From: UBA4416 sp964543545
GTDB taxonomy: Bacteria > Bacteroidota > Bacteroidia > B-17B0 > Aurantibacillaceae
NCBI GenBank assembly: GCA_964543545.1
Contig: CAZIYT010000001.1
Coordinates: 806,001 to 870,000, forward strand
Length of the DNA: 64,000 nucleotides
Reading direction: 5' to 3'
This document shows positions 33,710-42,076 of this stretch, one piece after another. Both the position numbers and the translations under genes were made by a program. Below the pieces are notes generated by a model. That model was not told where the DNA came from. It did no database searches and saw only the letters and a program-made list of their open reading frames with translations. Positions within the stretch are counted from its first letter, which is position 1, and each line of letters begins with the position of its first letter.

Positions 33710-36700
33710 TTAATGTCCCATATATTCCAATCCGCTGTCTTCCGTATCGCAATGAAAATGCTTTGGTTTTTTTGCCTGGGGCTTGATGACGCGGGCGCCT
33801 TTGTTCTTCTCTAAAATGAGCTTACCGATGATGCGGGCGCGCTCTTTCTTAATGTCCTCGCGCAGTTTAGCATCCTCTTCCAGGTCGAAATAAATTTGCC
33901 CGTCGATGATGGTCTTATCCGGCTTGGCATATATGCTTAAGGGATGATCCGTCCAGAGCACGAGATCCGCCACCTTGCCCGGTTTGATGCTTCCCACTTT
34001 ATCGTCGATGTGCAGCATTTTAGCAGGATTCAACGTGACAAGTTTCAGAGCTTCCGTTTCCGTTAAGCCGCCGTACTTCATGGTTTTGGCAGCTTCCTGG
34101 TTCAGGCGTCGGCCCATTTCCGCATCGTCGGAATTGATGGCGGTGTTGATTCCCACCTTCGTCATTAAAGCAGCATTGTAGGGAATGGCATCCATCACTT
34201 CCAGCTTGTAAGCCCACCAATCGGCGAAGGTAGAGGCATTGATGTTGTGTGCTTTCATTTTGTCGGCCACCTTGTAGCCTTCTAAAATGTGTGTGAAGGT
34301 ATTGATCTTAAACTTCATGCTATCGGCTACGTGCATGAGCATGTTCAGTTCGCTTTGCACATAGCTGTGGCAGGTAATGAAGCGCTTGTTGTCGAGGATC
34401 TCCGCCAGGGCATCGAGGCCGAGGTCGCGGCGCGGGGAGGCAGGCTTTACTTTCAGCGTGGAGCCTGCCACATCGGCCATTGCTTTTTTATAAGCCGCAG
34501 CGCGCATAAAATAATCGTAGTAGCATTGCTCTACGCCCATGCGGGTTTGCGGGAAGCGCTGCTGATCGGGATTCGTACCGTTGGAGTGCTTGACGTTTTC
34601 TCCCAAAGCAAATTTGATGAACTTGTCTGCATTCTCGTATTTGAATTCCTCAGGGCCTTTTCCCCAGCGTAGCTTGATGAGGCAGCTTTGTCCGCCGATC
34701 GGGTTCGCAGACCCATGCAGCAATTGCGCGGTGGTGACACCGCCTGCAAGTTGCCTGTAAATATTAATGTCCTCCACGTTCACCACATCGCCCATGCGCA
34801 CTTCGGCGCTGCTGGCCGGCGCTCCTTCATTCACACTGAACAGCGCAATGTGCGAGTGCTCGTCGACGATGCCCGGTGTTAAGTGCATGCCCTTGCCGTT
34901 GATGACCTTCGCAAACGCCGTAGCCGGCACATCGATGTTGGGAGCAATCCGAACGATCTTCCCATCCGTGATGTAAACATCATGTTCTGCAAGTACCGAA
35001 TCGCTTTCGTTGGTCCATACCGTTGCGTCTTTGATGAGGATAGCATTGTAGCGGCTTTTGAATTTCTTCCAGCTGTCTTTGATAAAACCTTCGCTTTCCG
35101 GCAGAGGCTCTCCATAGGCCATAAAGGGATAATACACTTTCCCGTAGTCCGGCAGCTTTGGAGGATCATTCTTTTTCGAAGCCGTATCTGTCGTATTAAT
35201 GAAGCTTAGTTTGAAATCCGTCCAGTTACCATCCGGGTATTGCGCCCTGCCTGCAAAGTAGCCCTGCGCCTCATTGTAATTTCCGGATAAGCGCACCGTA
35301 GATGCCGAATCGTAAGGGTAGGTGAGGGTGATGAGGTTATTCGAAATATTGTAGCTGCCTTTGGCCTTGATGCTATCGGCGAGGGTGATCGTTACATTGT
35401 TGGGCTTGTCTTTCGTCAGTGTCATTTTATAGATGGCCGTGCCAATCGTCAGCTGGTAATTGCCTTCTACTTTCGGAGCATTAAGATCATCGTAAGCATA
35501 GCGCATGCCGTTGCTCCAGGTTTCATAGATCACGCATTCCTCATCGAAGACCGGTTTGGAAGCAATGAAAAAATTAGCGTACATGCCGGGCTTCAGGCTT
35601 CCCACTTTATCCTGCGCATTGATAAAGGCTGCCGGATTGGAGGTCAGGGCCTTTAAGGCTGCTTTCTCCGACAGGCCATACTTCACGGCTTTGCGAAGGT
35701 TTTTCAAAAACTCGTTCCTGAATTTGAGATCGGCGGTGGTGATGCAAAATTCGATGTTGTTCTTTTCCAGCATGGCGAGGTTGGCAGGCGCCATCTCCCA
35801 GTGCTTAAGGTCTGTCAGCGACACTTGCTCCGCATCAAAAGGATCTTCTACATCAAATGCCTCCGGGAAATTAACCGGGATAATGTACCTGGAAGCGCTG
35901 TTCTGGATTTCGTAAAGGCGTTGGTATTCGTTGCCTCCGCCCTTGATGATGTATTTTGTTTTGAATTCGTCGGCAATCGTTTTGGCACGAAGGTCGTTGT
36001 ATTTGTCATTGCCCTCAAACACCGCAGGCAACTCCTGTAATTTATTGAAGGCATCGAGGTTGATGTTGTATTCTGTTTTGCCGGTATTGCTTTTATACCA
36101 GTCTGCATCGTAATAAGTTTGGCGCAATAAGGCGATGGCGCCCATCAGGGAAGAAGGATAATCCTGGGGCGATGTGCCTTTGTTGAAGGAGTAGAAAGCC
36201 GCCGCGCGATCCGTCACAATGCTTTCATTTTCTTTTTTAGAGCAAAGGTTCACCAGGGTGCCGCTGCCCCTCACGATGCCATCTTTCTGGTGCGTCAGCA
36301 CCGTGGCAAAGCCCAGCTTGCGCAATTCATCGGCTTTCTGCTGGTTGTGAAGAAATAATTTATAAGCATCCACGTCGCTCTTGATGGCCTGGTTCCAGCC
36401 ATAGGCGCCTTTTTTCGGACTGTCGGGCTGTCCTCCCCATTTTTGCTCAGGCATGCCATAATCGCTGTAGAGCTCAATAAATGCCGGGTACACATGCTTT
36501 CCTTTCAGATCCACGACAACAGCCTCTTTCGGCACATCCACCTTCGCAGCGGCCTGGATCACTTTTCCATCCTTTACCAGCAGGATGCCGTTCGCAATCA
36601 CGGTTTCTGCATCCACATGCAGGCTGCAGTTACTGAAGGCATAGAGGGTGTGTTTGGGATCAGGCGCCCCGTTTACCGGGAAGGTCGTTTGGGCTGTGGC

Positions 36701-36751
36701 TATTGCCTGGCAAAAAAGTGCACTGGCCAAGAGAAGAGAAAGCTTAGGCAT
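33710..36751 (-). CDS. Secreted tandem amidohydrolase
   Basis: About 1013 residues with a signal peptide (MPKLSLLLASALFCQAIATA). Two amidohydrolase-superfamily (metal-dependent TIM barrel) halves. The N-terminal half has the fold motifs but its first metal site reads AFIELYSDYG where HxH is expected, so it looks inactive. The C-terminal half keeps LTPGIVDEHSHI (HxH), THILEGYKV, and NSDDAEMGRR with the metal/catalytic Asp. A longer frame begins at 36781, but a -7 element lies inside that extension, so ATG 36751 is preferred. Likely periplasmic imidazolonepropionase/dihydroorotase-like hydrolase of unknown substrate. Confidence 0.85.
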   Translation of the reverse strand: MPKLSLLLASALFCQAIATAQTTFPVNGAPDPKHTLYAFSNCSLHVDAETVIANGILLVKDGKVIQAAAKVDVPKEAVVVDLKGKHVYPAFIELYSDYGMPEQKWGGQPDSPKKGAYGWNQAIKSDVDAYKLFLHNQQKADELRKLGFATVLTHQKDGIVRGSGTLVNLCSKKENESIVTDRAAAFYSFNKGTSPQDYPSSLMGAIALLRQTYYDADWYKSNTGKTEYNINLDAFNKLQELPAVFEGNDKYNDLRAKTIADEFKTKYIIKGGGNEYQRLYEIQNSASRYIIPVNFPEAFDVEDPFDAEQVSLTDLKHWEMAPANLAMLEKNNIEFCITTADLKFRNEFLKNLRKAVKYGLSEKAALKALTSNPAAFINAQDKVGSLKPGMYANFFIASKPVFDEECVIYETWSNGMRYAYDDLNAPKVEGNYQLTIGTAIYKMTLTKDKPNNVTITLADSIKAKGSYNISNNLITLTYPYDSASTVRLSGNYNEAQGYFAGRAQYPDGNWTDFKLSFINTTDTASKKNDPPKLPDYGKVYYPFMAYGEPLPESEGFIKDSWKKFKSRYNAILIKDATVWTNESDSVLAEHDVYITDGKIVRIAPNIDVPATAFAKVINGKGMHLTPGIVDEHSHIALFSVNEGAPASSAEVRMGDVVNVEDINIYRQLAGGVTTAQLLHGSANPIGGQSCLIKLRWGKGPEEFKYENADKFIKFALGENVKHSNGTNPDQQRFPQTRMGVEQCYYDYFMRAAAYKKAMADVAGSTLKVKPASPRRDLGLDALAEILDNKRFITCHSYVQSELNMLMHVADSMKFKINTFTHILEGYKVADKMKAHNINASTFADWWAYKLEVMDAIPYNAALMTKVGINTAINSDDAEMGRRLNQEAAKTMKYGGLTETEALKLVTLNPAKMLHIDDKVGSIKPGKVADLVLWTDHPLSIYAKPDKTIIDGQIYFDLEEDAKLREDIKKERARIIGKLILEKNKGARVIKPQAKKPKHFHCDTEDSGLEYMGH

Positions 36752-36769
36752 ACGGATGTTTATGATAAA

Positions 36770-36777
36770 CAAATATA
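36770..36777 (-). promoter_or_regulatory. -7 promoter element of the amidohydrolase gene
   Basis: TATATTTG on the minus strand matches TAnnTTTG, 18 bases before the preferred ATG at 36751. It fixes the start choice, because the longer frame would begin upstream of the transcript. Confidence 0.5.
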
Positions 36778-36834
36778 ACATTATAGCCTGTTTATAAAAA
36801 TCGGCTTTCTCCTTTTAATTATGGCTTTAATTGT

Positions 36835-36842
36835 TAATTTTG
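36835..36842 (+). promoter_or_regulatory. -7 promoter element of the membrane cytochrome gene
   Basis: TAATTTTG fits TAnnTTTG, 25 bases before ATG 36868. It would make a start at 36847 (TTG) very close to the transcript end. Confidence 0.42.
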
Positions 36843-36867
36843 ATTTTTGAATCTTAATCCTGACCCT

Positions 36868-37473
36868 ATGGCAACAGGCATGTTACACACACATTACCTC
36901 TGTGTGATCTTGTTTACTCTCATCTACCTTGTAAAAACCATTTTGCTGTTAAGCGACAGGCATGAGCTGCTCGAAGGCTTCCGGAAAAAAATCAAAGTGC
37001 CTGAAATGATTGTCAGCTTTGGCTTCCTGGCCACAGGCATTTACCTGATGACGCAGCTCCCGGTAATTCCTACGATGCTGATTGTGAAAATCGCGCTCGT
37101 TGTGCTGTCTATTCCTCTGGCGGTTGTAGGATTTAAAAAGAAGAACAAAGTGCTTGCTTCCTTTTCATTCTTCCTCATCATCGTCTCCTTTGGCCTGGCG
37201 CAGAAAGCCAAGCAGGCAAAGGCAGGCGGGCAGATTGCCGTGGTGAGCGGAAAAGAGATCTTCGAAGATAAGTGTACTCTGTGTCATGGCGATAATGGAA
37301 AACTGGGCCTTAACGGCGCCAAAGATCTTTCGCTCACAAGGCTCGATCATAAAGCAATTTCAGACATCATTACCAAAGGAAAAAACAGCATGGCTTCCTA
37401 CAAAGATGTATTGACAACAGAGCAGATCGAAGCCGTTACCTCCTACATCGAGTCCGATTTAAAGGGAAAATAA
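36868..37473 (+). CDS. Membrane-anchored cytochrome c (SirB2-like membrane part)
   Basis: About 201 residues. The first ~125 residues form four hydrophobic helices of the SirB2 kind (HYLCVILFTLIYLVKTILLL; PEMIVSFGFLATGIYLM; LIVKIALVVLSIPLAVVG; ASFSFFLIIVSFGLA). The C-terminal ~75 residues form a class I cytochrome c with CTLCHGDNGK (CxxCH heme site) and the distal Met in NSMASYKDVL. This puts a heme domain on the periplasmic side of the inner membrane. A terminal-oxidase or other respiratory partner is not in the window. Confidence 0.8.
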   Translation: MATGMLHTHYLCVILFTLIYLVKTILLLSDRHELLEGFRKKIKVPEMIVSFGFLATGIYLMTQLPVIPTMLIVKIALVVLSIPLAVVGFKKKNKVLASFSFFLIIVSFGLAQKAKQAKAGGQIAVVSGKEIFEDKCTLCHGDNGKLGLNGAKDLSLTRLDHKAISDIITKGKNSMASYKDVLTTEQIEAVTSYIESDLKGK

Positions 37474-37518
37474 GCTTCAGGTAACGATTTATACTCATTT
37501 ATAATAGATTTTTGCTCA

Positions 37519-37546
37519 TTGCCACAGGCAACTTGAAGTATTTTTG
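37519..37546 (+). promoter_or_regulatory. Promoter of the fibre-like gene cluster
   Basis: TTG (37519-37521), 17-base spacer and TATTTTTG (37539-37546) fit the -33/-7 pattern. A second TATTTTTG follows at 37550-37557. Expected start is about 20 bases before ATG 37575. Confidence 0.5.
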
Positions 37547-37574
37547 TTGTATTTTTGCCATAAATCGTATTCCT

Positions 37575-39836
37575 ATGAGAAAAGCGCTACTTCTGATCGT
37601 TTCTGTGATTTTAACAAATGCGCTTTCTGCACAGAACGTGGGTATCGGAACAACCACTCCTCAGTCGAAGCTGCATGTAGCGGGCACAATCCGCAGCGAC
37701 ACCTTAGTATATGTAGGGCCGGGCGTACGCACCCTGTTCGCCGCGCCTAACGGAAGAATCTATGACAGCCTTGCCCTGCCTTCCGCCCTGAGCTGGGAGA
37801 TCAACGGCAATACGAATATTACCGCTACCAACTTTCTCGGAACTACGAATGCCAACGACGTGATCTTTAAGACGAATAGTATAGAGCGCGGAAGATTCCT
37901 GGCAACGGGTAACCTGGGCATTGGTACGCCGTCGCCTGTTGAAAGGCTTCATGTGAACGGAAACATCCTGGCCAATGATGGTGTGTATCCGCAGTCGAGC
38001 TTTAATGTCGGCTATTCGTCGGCAACGGTGATCTCCGATATTTTTCAGCCATGGACAGACAATGGTATCAAAATTTATGACGGGAACAGCCTCTCGCATT
38101 TGCACGTCGAAGCGGTAGGACATTCTTCCATTCAATCATACGGTACGGCCGGTGCTCCTAAAGCCGCGCTTGAAAACACCGCCTATTCCGCCCTTGCCCT
38201 TCAGGATAAAGGAGGAAACGTGGGAATCGGAATCACGATTCCAGGCAATAAGCTTGAGATCAATTCTACGGTGGCTAATGCTTCCGGCCTCCGCTTTACC
38301 AACCTCACCTCGGCTTCGCCCACGGTAGCCGCCAATGGCAAAGCCCTGAGCGTGGATGTCAACGGCGATGTGGTGCTGATGCCTTCGGCTTCCGATGCCT
38401 GGAAGCTCCTCGGAAATGCAGGGACTGTAGCGGGAACCAATTTTTTGGGAACAACCGATGCCCAGGACCTGGTGTTTAAAACCAATAACCTGGAGCGTGT
38501 GAGAACACTGGCTTCCAATGGCAATGTCGGTGTAGGGCATACGGCTCCTTTATCGAAGCTAACAGTGTTGGAACGCTTCGACGGAAACTACAGCGTCCTG
38601 AATCCTTTCACGAAGCTTACCGGTATTTCTGCAGAAGATAATACGGATTTTATAGGCATGTCTACCGAAGATATAGACGGGAACCTCGCCACCACGAACG
38701 ATGCCGGCGGCCTGATCTATTGGGGCGATGACGGGAATGAGCCATTGAATTTTAAATTTTTGCAATATAACGGAACAAGCTTTACGCCACTGACGGTGGC
38801 CAGCATGCTCCCAAATGGCAATGTCGGCATCAATGTAAGCAACCCCACAAAAAGATTTGAAATCGCTTCTGCCAGCAATGCGGCTATCTACGCCACACGC
38901 AATTTTAATGGCATTGCTAACAGCGATGCAGGATTTATCGGAGGGATAGATGCCTCTTATGCCAATACGGGTGTATACTTTGTGCAGAAGGATAATGTGA
39001 GCCTCGGCAGCTATGCCACGAACCTTATCAATATTGTATCTAACGGTGTTCCGAAAGTGGTGGTGAATGGCACCGGAAATATGAGGATTGGAAATCAGTT
39101 CTACAATACGCAAAATGCCGGTGCGGCCGTTTCTCCCGACGCAGCCAATGTGAAGTTTGCTGTAACAGCCGGCTATTCTGCCTTCGGAGGTTTTAATTCG
39201 GATCCAGCAGCAAACCCTGCTCCGGTTCCTTGCTGGATCAATGGTGTAGGCACCCTGGTAACGGGCATGAACAGGATACCAGGCACAAGCAATGTGGATT
39301 TCTGGAATGCGACCGACCCCGGCAACGGAGCGGCGGCGCTGACAGCGACCGATCGCGGATTTAACTGGCGCAACTTCAACCTCGTGGCGGGAAACAGTGT
39401 CGAAAATTCCCTGATGGTGCTCAACGGTTTGGGTAACCTCACCATTTCAGGAACCAATTATTTTACGTCCGACAGGCGATTGAAAACAGGCGTCAAAGCG
39501 TTTGAAACTAACGTATTGGCGAAGGTGATGAAGCTTCAGCCGAGCACTTATGAGAAACACAGCTCGGGTTTTGATGCCGGCGGAAACCTGGTGATTCATA
39601 CAGCAGATGAGGCTGTGAGCGATTTTGGATTTATTGCCCAGGACGTCTACGAGGTATTTCCGGAGCTGGTAAGCAAGCCTAAAAACGAAAGCAAAGAATT
39701 GTGGGCGGTAGATTACGCCCGGCTTTCAGTAATACTCACAAAAGCCATGCAGGAGCAACAGCAGGTGATTGAGTCGCAGGAACAACGCATCCAAAAGCTT
39801 GAAAAAGCATTAGAGGCGTTGTTAGAAAAAAAATAA
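37575..39836 (+). CDS. Tail-fibre-like surface protein with S74 chaperone domain (1 of 3)
   Basis: About 753 residues with a signal peptide (MRKALLLIVSVILTNALSA). Then VGIGTTTPQSKLHVAGTIRS, the first copy of a module shared by the next two genes; a second shared module (ASGLRFTNLTSASPTVAANG to AWKLLGNAGT) near residues 235-300; and variable stretches between. The C-terminus SDRRLKTGVKAFETN to GFIAQDVYEVFPELV is an intramolecular-chaperone S74 peptidase domain, which in phage endosialidases and tailspikes assists trimer formation and is then cut off. A coiled coil ends the protein. Secreted to the surface by an unknown route; no type IX C-terminal domain. Confidence 0.85.
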   Translation: MRKALLLIVSVILTNALSAQNVGIGTTTPQSKLHVAGTIRSDTLVYVGPGVRTLFAAPNGRIYDSLALPSALSWEINGNTNITATNFLGTTNANDVIFKTNSIERGRFLATGNLGIGTPSPVERLHVNGNILANDGVYPQSSFNVGYSSATVISDIFQPWTDNGIKIYDGNSLSHLHVEAVGHSSIQSYGTAGAPKAALENTAYSALALQDKGGNVGIGITIPGNKLEINSTVANASGLRFTNLTSASPTVAANGKALSVDVNGDVVLMPSASDAWKLLGNAGTVAGTNFLGTTDAQDLVFKTNNLERVRTLASNGNVGVGHTAPLSKLTVLERFDGNYSVLNPFTKLTGISAEDNTDFIGMSTEDIDGNLATTNDAGGLIYWGDDGNEPLNFKFLQYNGTSFTPLTVASMLPNGNVGINVSNPTKRFEIASASNAAIYATRNFNGIANSDAGFIGGIDASYANTGVYFVQKDNVSLGSYATNLINIVSNGVPKVVVNGTGNMRIGNQFYNTQNAGAAVSPDAANVKFAVTAGYSAFGGFNSDPAANPAPVPCWINGVGTLVTGMNRIPGTSNVDFWNATDPGNGAAALTATDRGFNWRNFNLVAGNSVENSLMVLNGLGNLTISGTNYFTSDRRLKTGVKAFETNVLAKVMKLQPSTYEKHSSGFDAGGNLVIHTADEAVSDFGFIAQDVYEVFPELVSKPKNESKELWAVDYARLSVILTKAMQEQQQVIESQEQRIQKLEKALEALLEKK

Positions 39837-39874
39837 AGGAACTCCCCCCGATTATTTTTTAAAAATTAGTAGGT

Positions 39875-42073
39875 ATGAAAAACTGGTTGATTATTTTCTG
39901 TATCATTTCTTCGGGAGACTTGTTTTCACAGAATGTGGGCATAGGAACAAATAATCCTTTATCGAAACTGCATGTTGCCGGAACGATCCGGAGCGACACT
40001 TTAGTATATGTAGGACCGGGTGTGCGAACCCTGTTTGCAACGCCTAACGGAAGGATCTATGACAGTCTTGCCCTGCCTTCCGCTCTCAGCTGGGAGATCA
40101 ACGGCAACGGGAACATCACTGCCGCTCAGTTTATGGGCACTACCAATGCCAACGATGTGATCTTTAAAACCAACAGCACCGAGCGCGCGCGGATCCTCGC
40201 AAACGGGAACATGGGCATTGGAATTCCCAACCCTGCCGTAATCCTGGAGGTCAACAGCAGGGCAAGGGTGTCGTCCTCAAATCCCTTAATCGAATTGAAC
40301 GGGACCTTTGCCGCGATTCCGAACCTGGCATCTTTCGCTATCCGGAGTGCCGGTGAAGTGGTGATGCGCTCCAACTCGACCAATGCCGCTATCCCGGACT
40401 GGGAGCTAAAATACGGCACCGGAACCTATGCCTATCCCAACGACGCCTTTTATATCGGCAGAAGAGCGGTTCCTACGGCAACCGCTCCCAATTATTTTAT
40501 GATGATTAACAGTACCGGTAATGTGGGGGTGGGAACAACAACGCCCGGCAATCGCCTGGAAATCACATCCGCTACGGCTAATGCCTCGGGCCTGAGGTTT
40601 ACCAACCTGACCTCTGCATCGCCTACTGTAGCAGCCAACGGAAAGGCCCTGAGCGTGGATGCCAACGGCGATGTCGTGCTGATGCCTTCGGCTTCCGATG
40701 CCTGGAAATTGCTGGGAAATGCAGGTACTACAGCAGGTACCAACTTTTTAGGAACGACCGATGCGCAGGACCTGATTTTTAAAACCAATAATATAGAGCG
40801 CATCAAAACACTGGCCAGCAACGGGAATGTGGGAATTGCAATGACAACTCCTGATGCGCGGCTCCATATTCATAATGATTTTGGGGTTAACGGAACAGAA
40901 AACCCGATTTTAATCCTGGAGCAAAATGGGATCAATCCCAACAACGGTTGTTCCATACAATTCAGAAACGACGGTGCGGGCTATAATTCGGCCATATCAG
41001 GAATTGATGATGCCGGCAACGATGGCCGCCTTGAATTCAGAACCAATGATGATGGTATTATTACAACAACACCCTTAACAAGCGCCGATACGAGAATGAT
41101 CATTCTTCAGAACGGAAATGTCGGGATCAATACGCTCATGCCTTCCGAAAAATTTCATGTGATTGGAAATGCCCAGATCGGAGATGTGTTGCCGGCAACG
41201 GGCACAGGCAATTACCTGACATTCAGTAATGCCGCTAACAATACCGATATTCTTTCCCTGTTCAGAACAAACACCCTGGCAGATGAGTCGACCCTGAATG
41301 TTTCCATTGGTGATAATTTCGGGCAAGGGGTCGGTATCGACCGCTTTAATGTTGGTGCCTATCTTTCGGGAGGAGGGCCTGGCCTCAATAACATATTTAC
41401 GGTCACCTCCCTGGGAAGGGCAGGAATCGGCCAGTACAACCCGGCAGCCCTGTTGCACGTGACGCAGCCAACAATCAGCGGCACCCCGATGGCGATTTAT
41501 GAATCGGGCGGACTGGTCTTTAATGCCTTTATTAATACAACGTTTGGAGGATATACAAATCCGGCCGGAATCCTTTACTGGGAGTTGGGCGGCGCCGAAA
41601 CCTATATGTTTGGTGGGGAAGTCGTTCCTGACGGCGATGGAAACTGGAGCCTCGGAGCTTCAACAAAACGCTGGAACACCGTATTTGCTACTAACGGAGC
41701 AATCAATACCTCTGATGCAAGATTGAAAAAAGATATCACGGGCTTGTCTTATGGCTTGAAGGACCTTTTGAAACTGCAACCTGTTGAATACAACTGGAAG
41801 GATGAAGCGCTGAAGGGCCATTGCCAGGGGAAGAACCTGGGCTTTCTGGCGCAGGATCTTGAAAAGGTCATTCCAAATGTGGTGTATGTGCCTAAGGATG
41901 AAAAAGAGCATTACGGGGTAAATTACGAAGCGCTCATTCCGGTTCTCACCAAATCGATCCAGGAGTTAAATCAAAAGCTGGAAGAAAAAACAGCGGACCT
42001 GAAAGCCGCGAACGATAGCTACCAGGCTCAGATCAATGAATTAAAAAAAATGATTGAAGAATTAAAAAAGTAG
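39875..42073 (+). CDS. Tail-fibre-like surface protein with S74 chaperone domain (2 of 3)
   Basis: 732 residues, paralogue of the preceding gene: signal peptide (MKNWLIIFCIISSGDLFS), N-terminal module VGIGTNNPLSKLHVAGTIRS, the middle module around residues 230-300 (GLRFTNLTSASPTVAANGKA), different connecting segments, and a C-terminal S74 domain (SDARLKKDITGLSYGLKDLL, NLGFLAQDLEKVIPNV) followed by a long coiled coil (KLEEKTADLKAANDSYQAQI). The gene is 38 bases after the first and 3 bases before the third, so the cluster is one operon. Likely trimeric adhesin or binding fibre. Confidence 0.85.
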   Translation: MKNWLIIFCIISSGDLFSQNVGIGTNNPLSKLHVAGTIRSDTLVYVGPGVRTLFATPNGRIYDSLALPSALSWEINGNGNITAAQFMGTTNANDVIFKTNSTERARILANGNMGIGIPNPAVILEVNSRARVSSSNPLIELNGTFAAIPNLASFAIRSAGEVVMRSNSTNAAIPDWELKYGTGTYAYPNDAFYIGRRAVPTATAPNYFMMINSTGNVGVGTTTPGNRLEITSATANASGLRFTNLTSASPTVAANGKALSVDANGDVVLMPSASDAWKLLGNAGTTAGTNFLGTTDAQDLIFKTNNIERIKTLASNGNVGIAMTTPDARLHIHNDFGVNGTENPILILEQNGINPNNGCSIQFRNDGAGYNSAISGIDDAGNDGRLEFRTNDDGIITTTPLTSADTRMIILQNGNVGINTLMPSEKFHVIGNAQIGDVLPATGTGNYLTFSNAANNTDILSLFRTNTLADESTLNVSIGDNFGQGVGIDRFNVGAYLSGGGPGLNNIFTVTSLGRAGIGQYNPAALLHVTQPTISGTPMAIYESGGLVFNAFINTTFGGYTNPAGILYWELGGAETYMFGGEVVPDGDGNWSLGASTKRWNTVFATNGAINTSDARLKKDITGLSYGLKDLLKLQPVEYNWKDEALKGHCQGKNLGFLAQDLEKVIPNVVYVPKDEKEHYGVNYEALIPVLTKSIQELNQKLEEKTADLKAANDSYQAQINELKKMIEELKK

Positions 42074-42076
42074 AAT

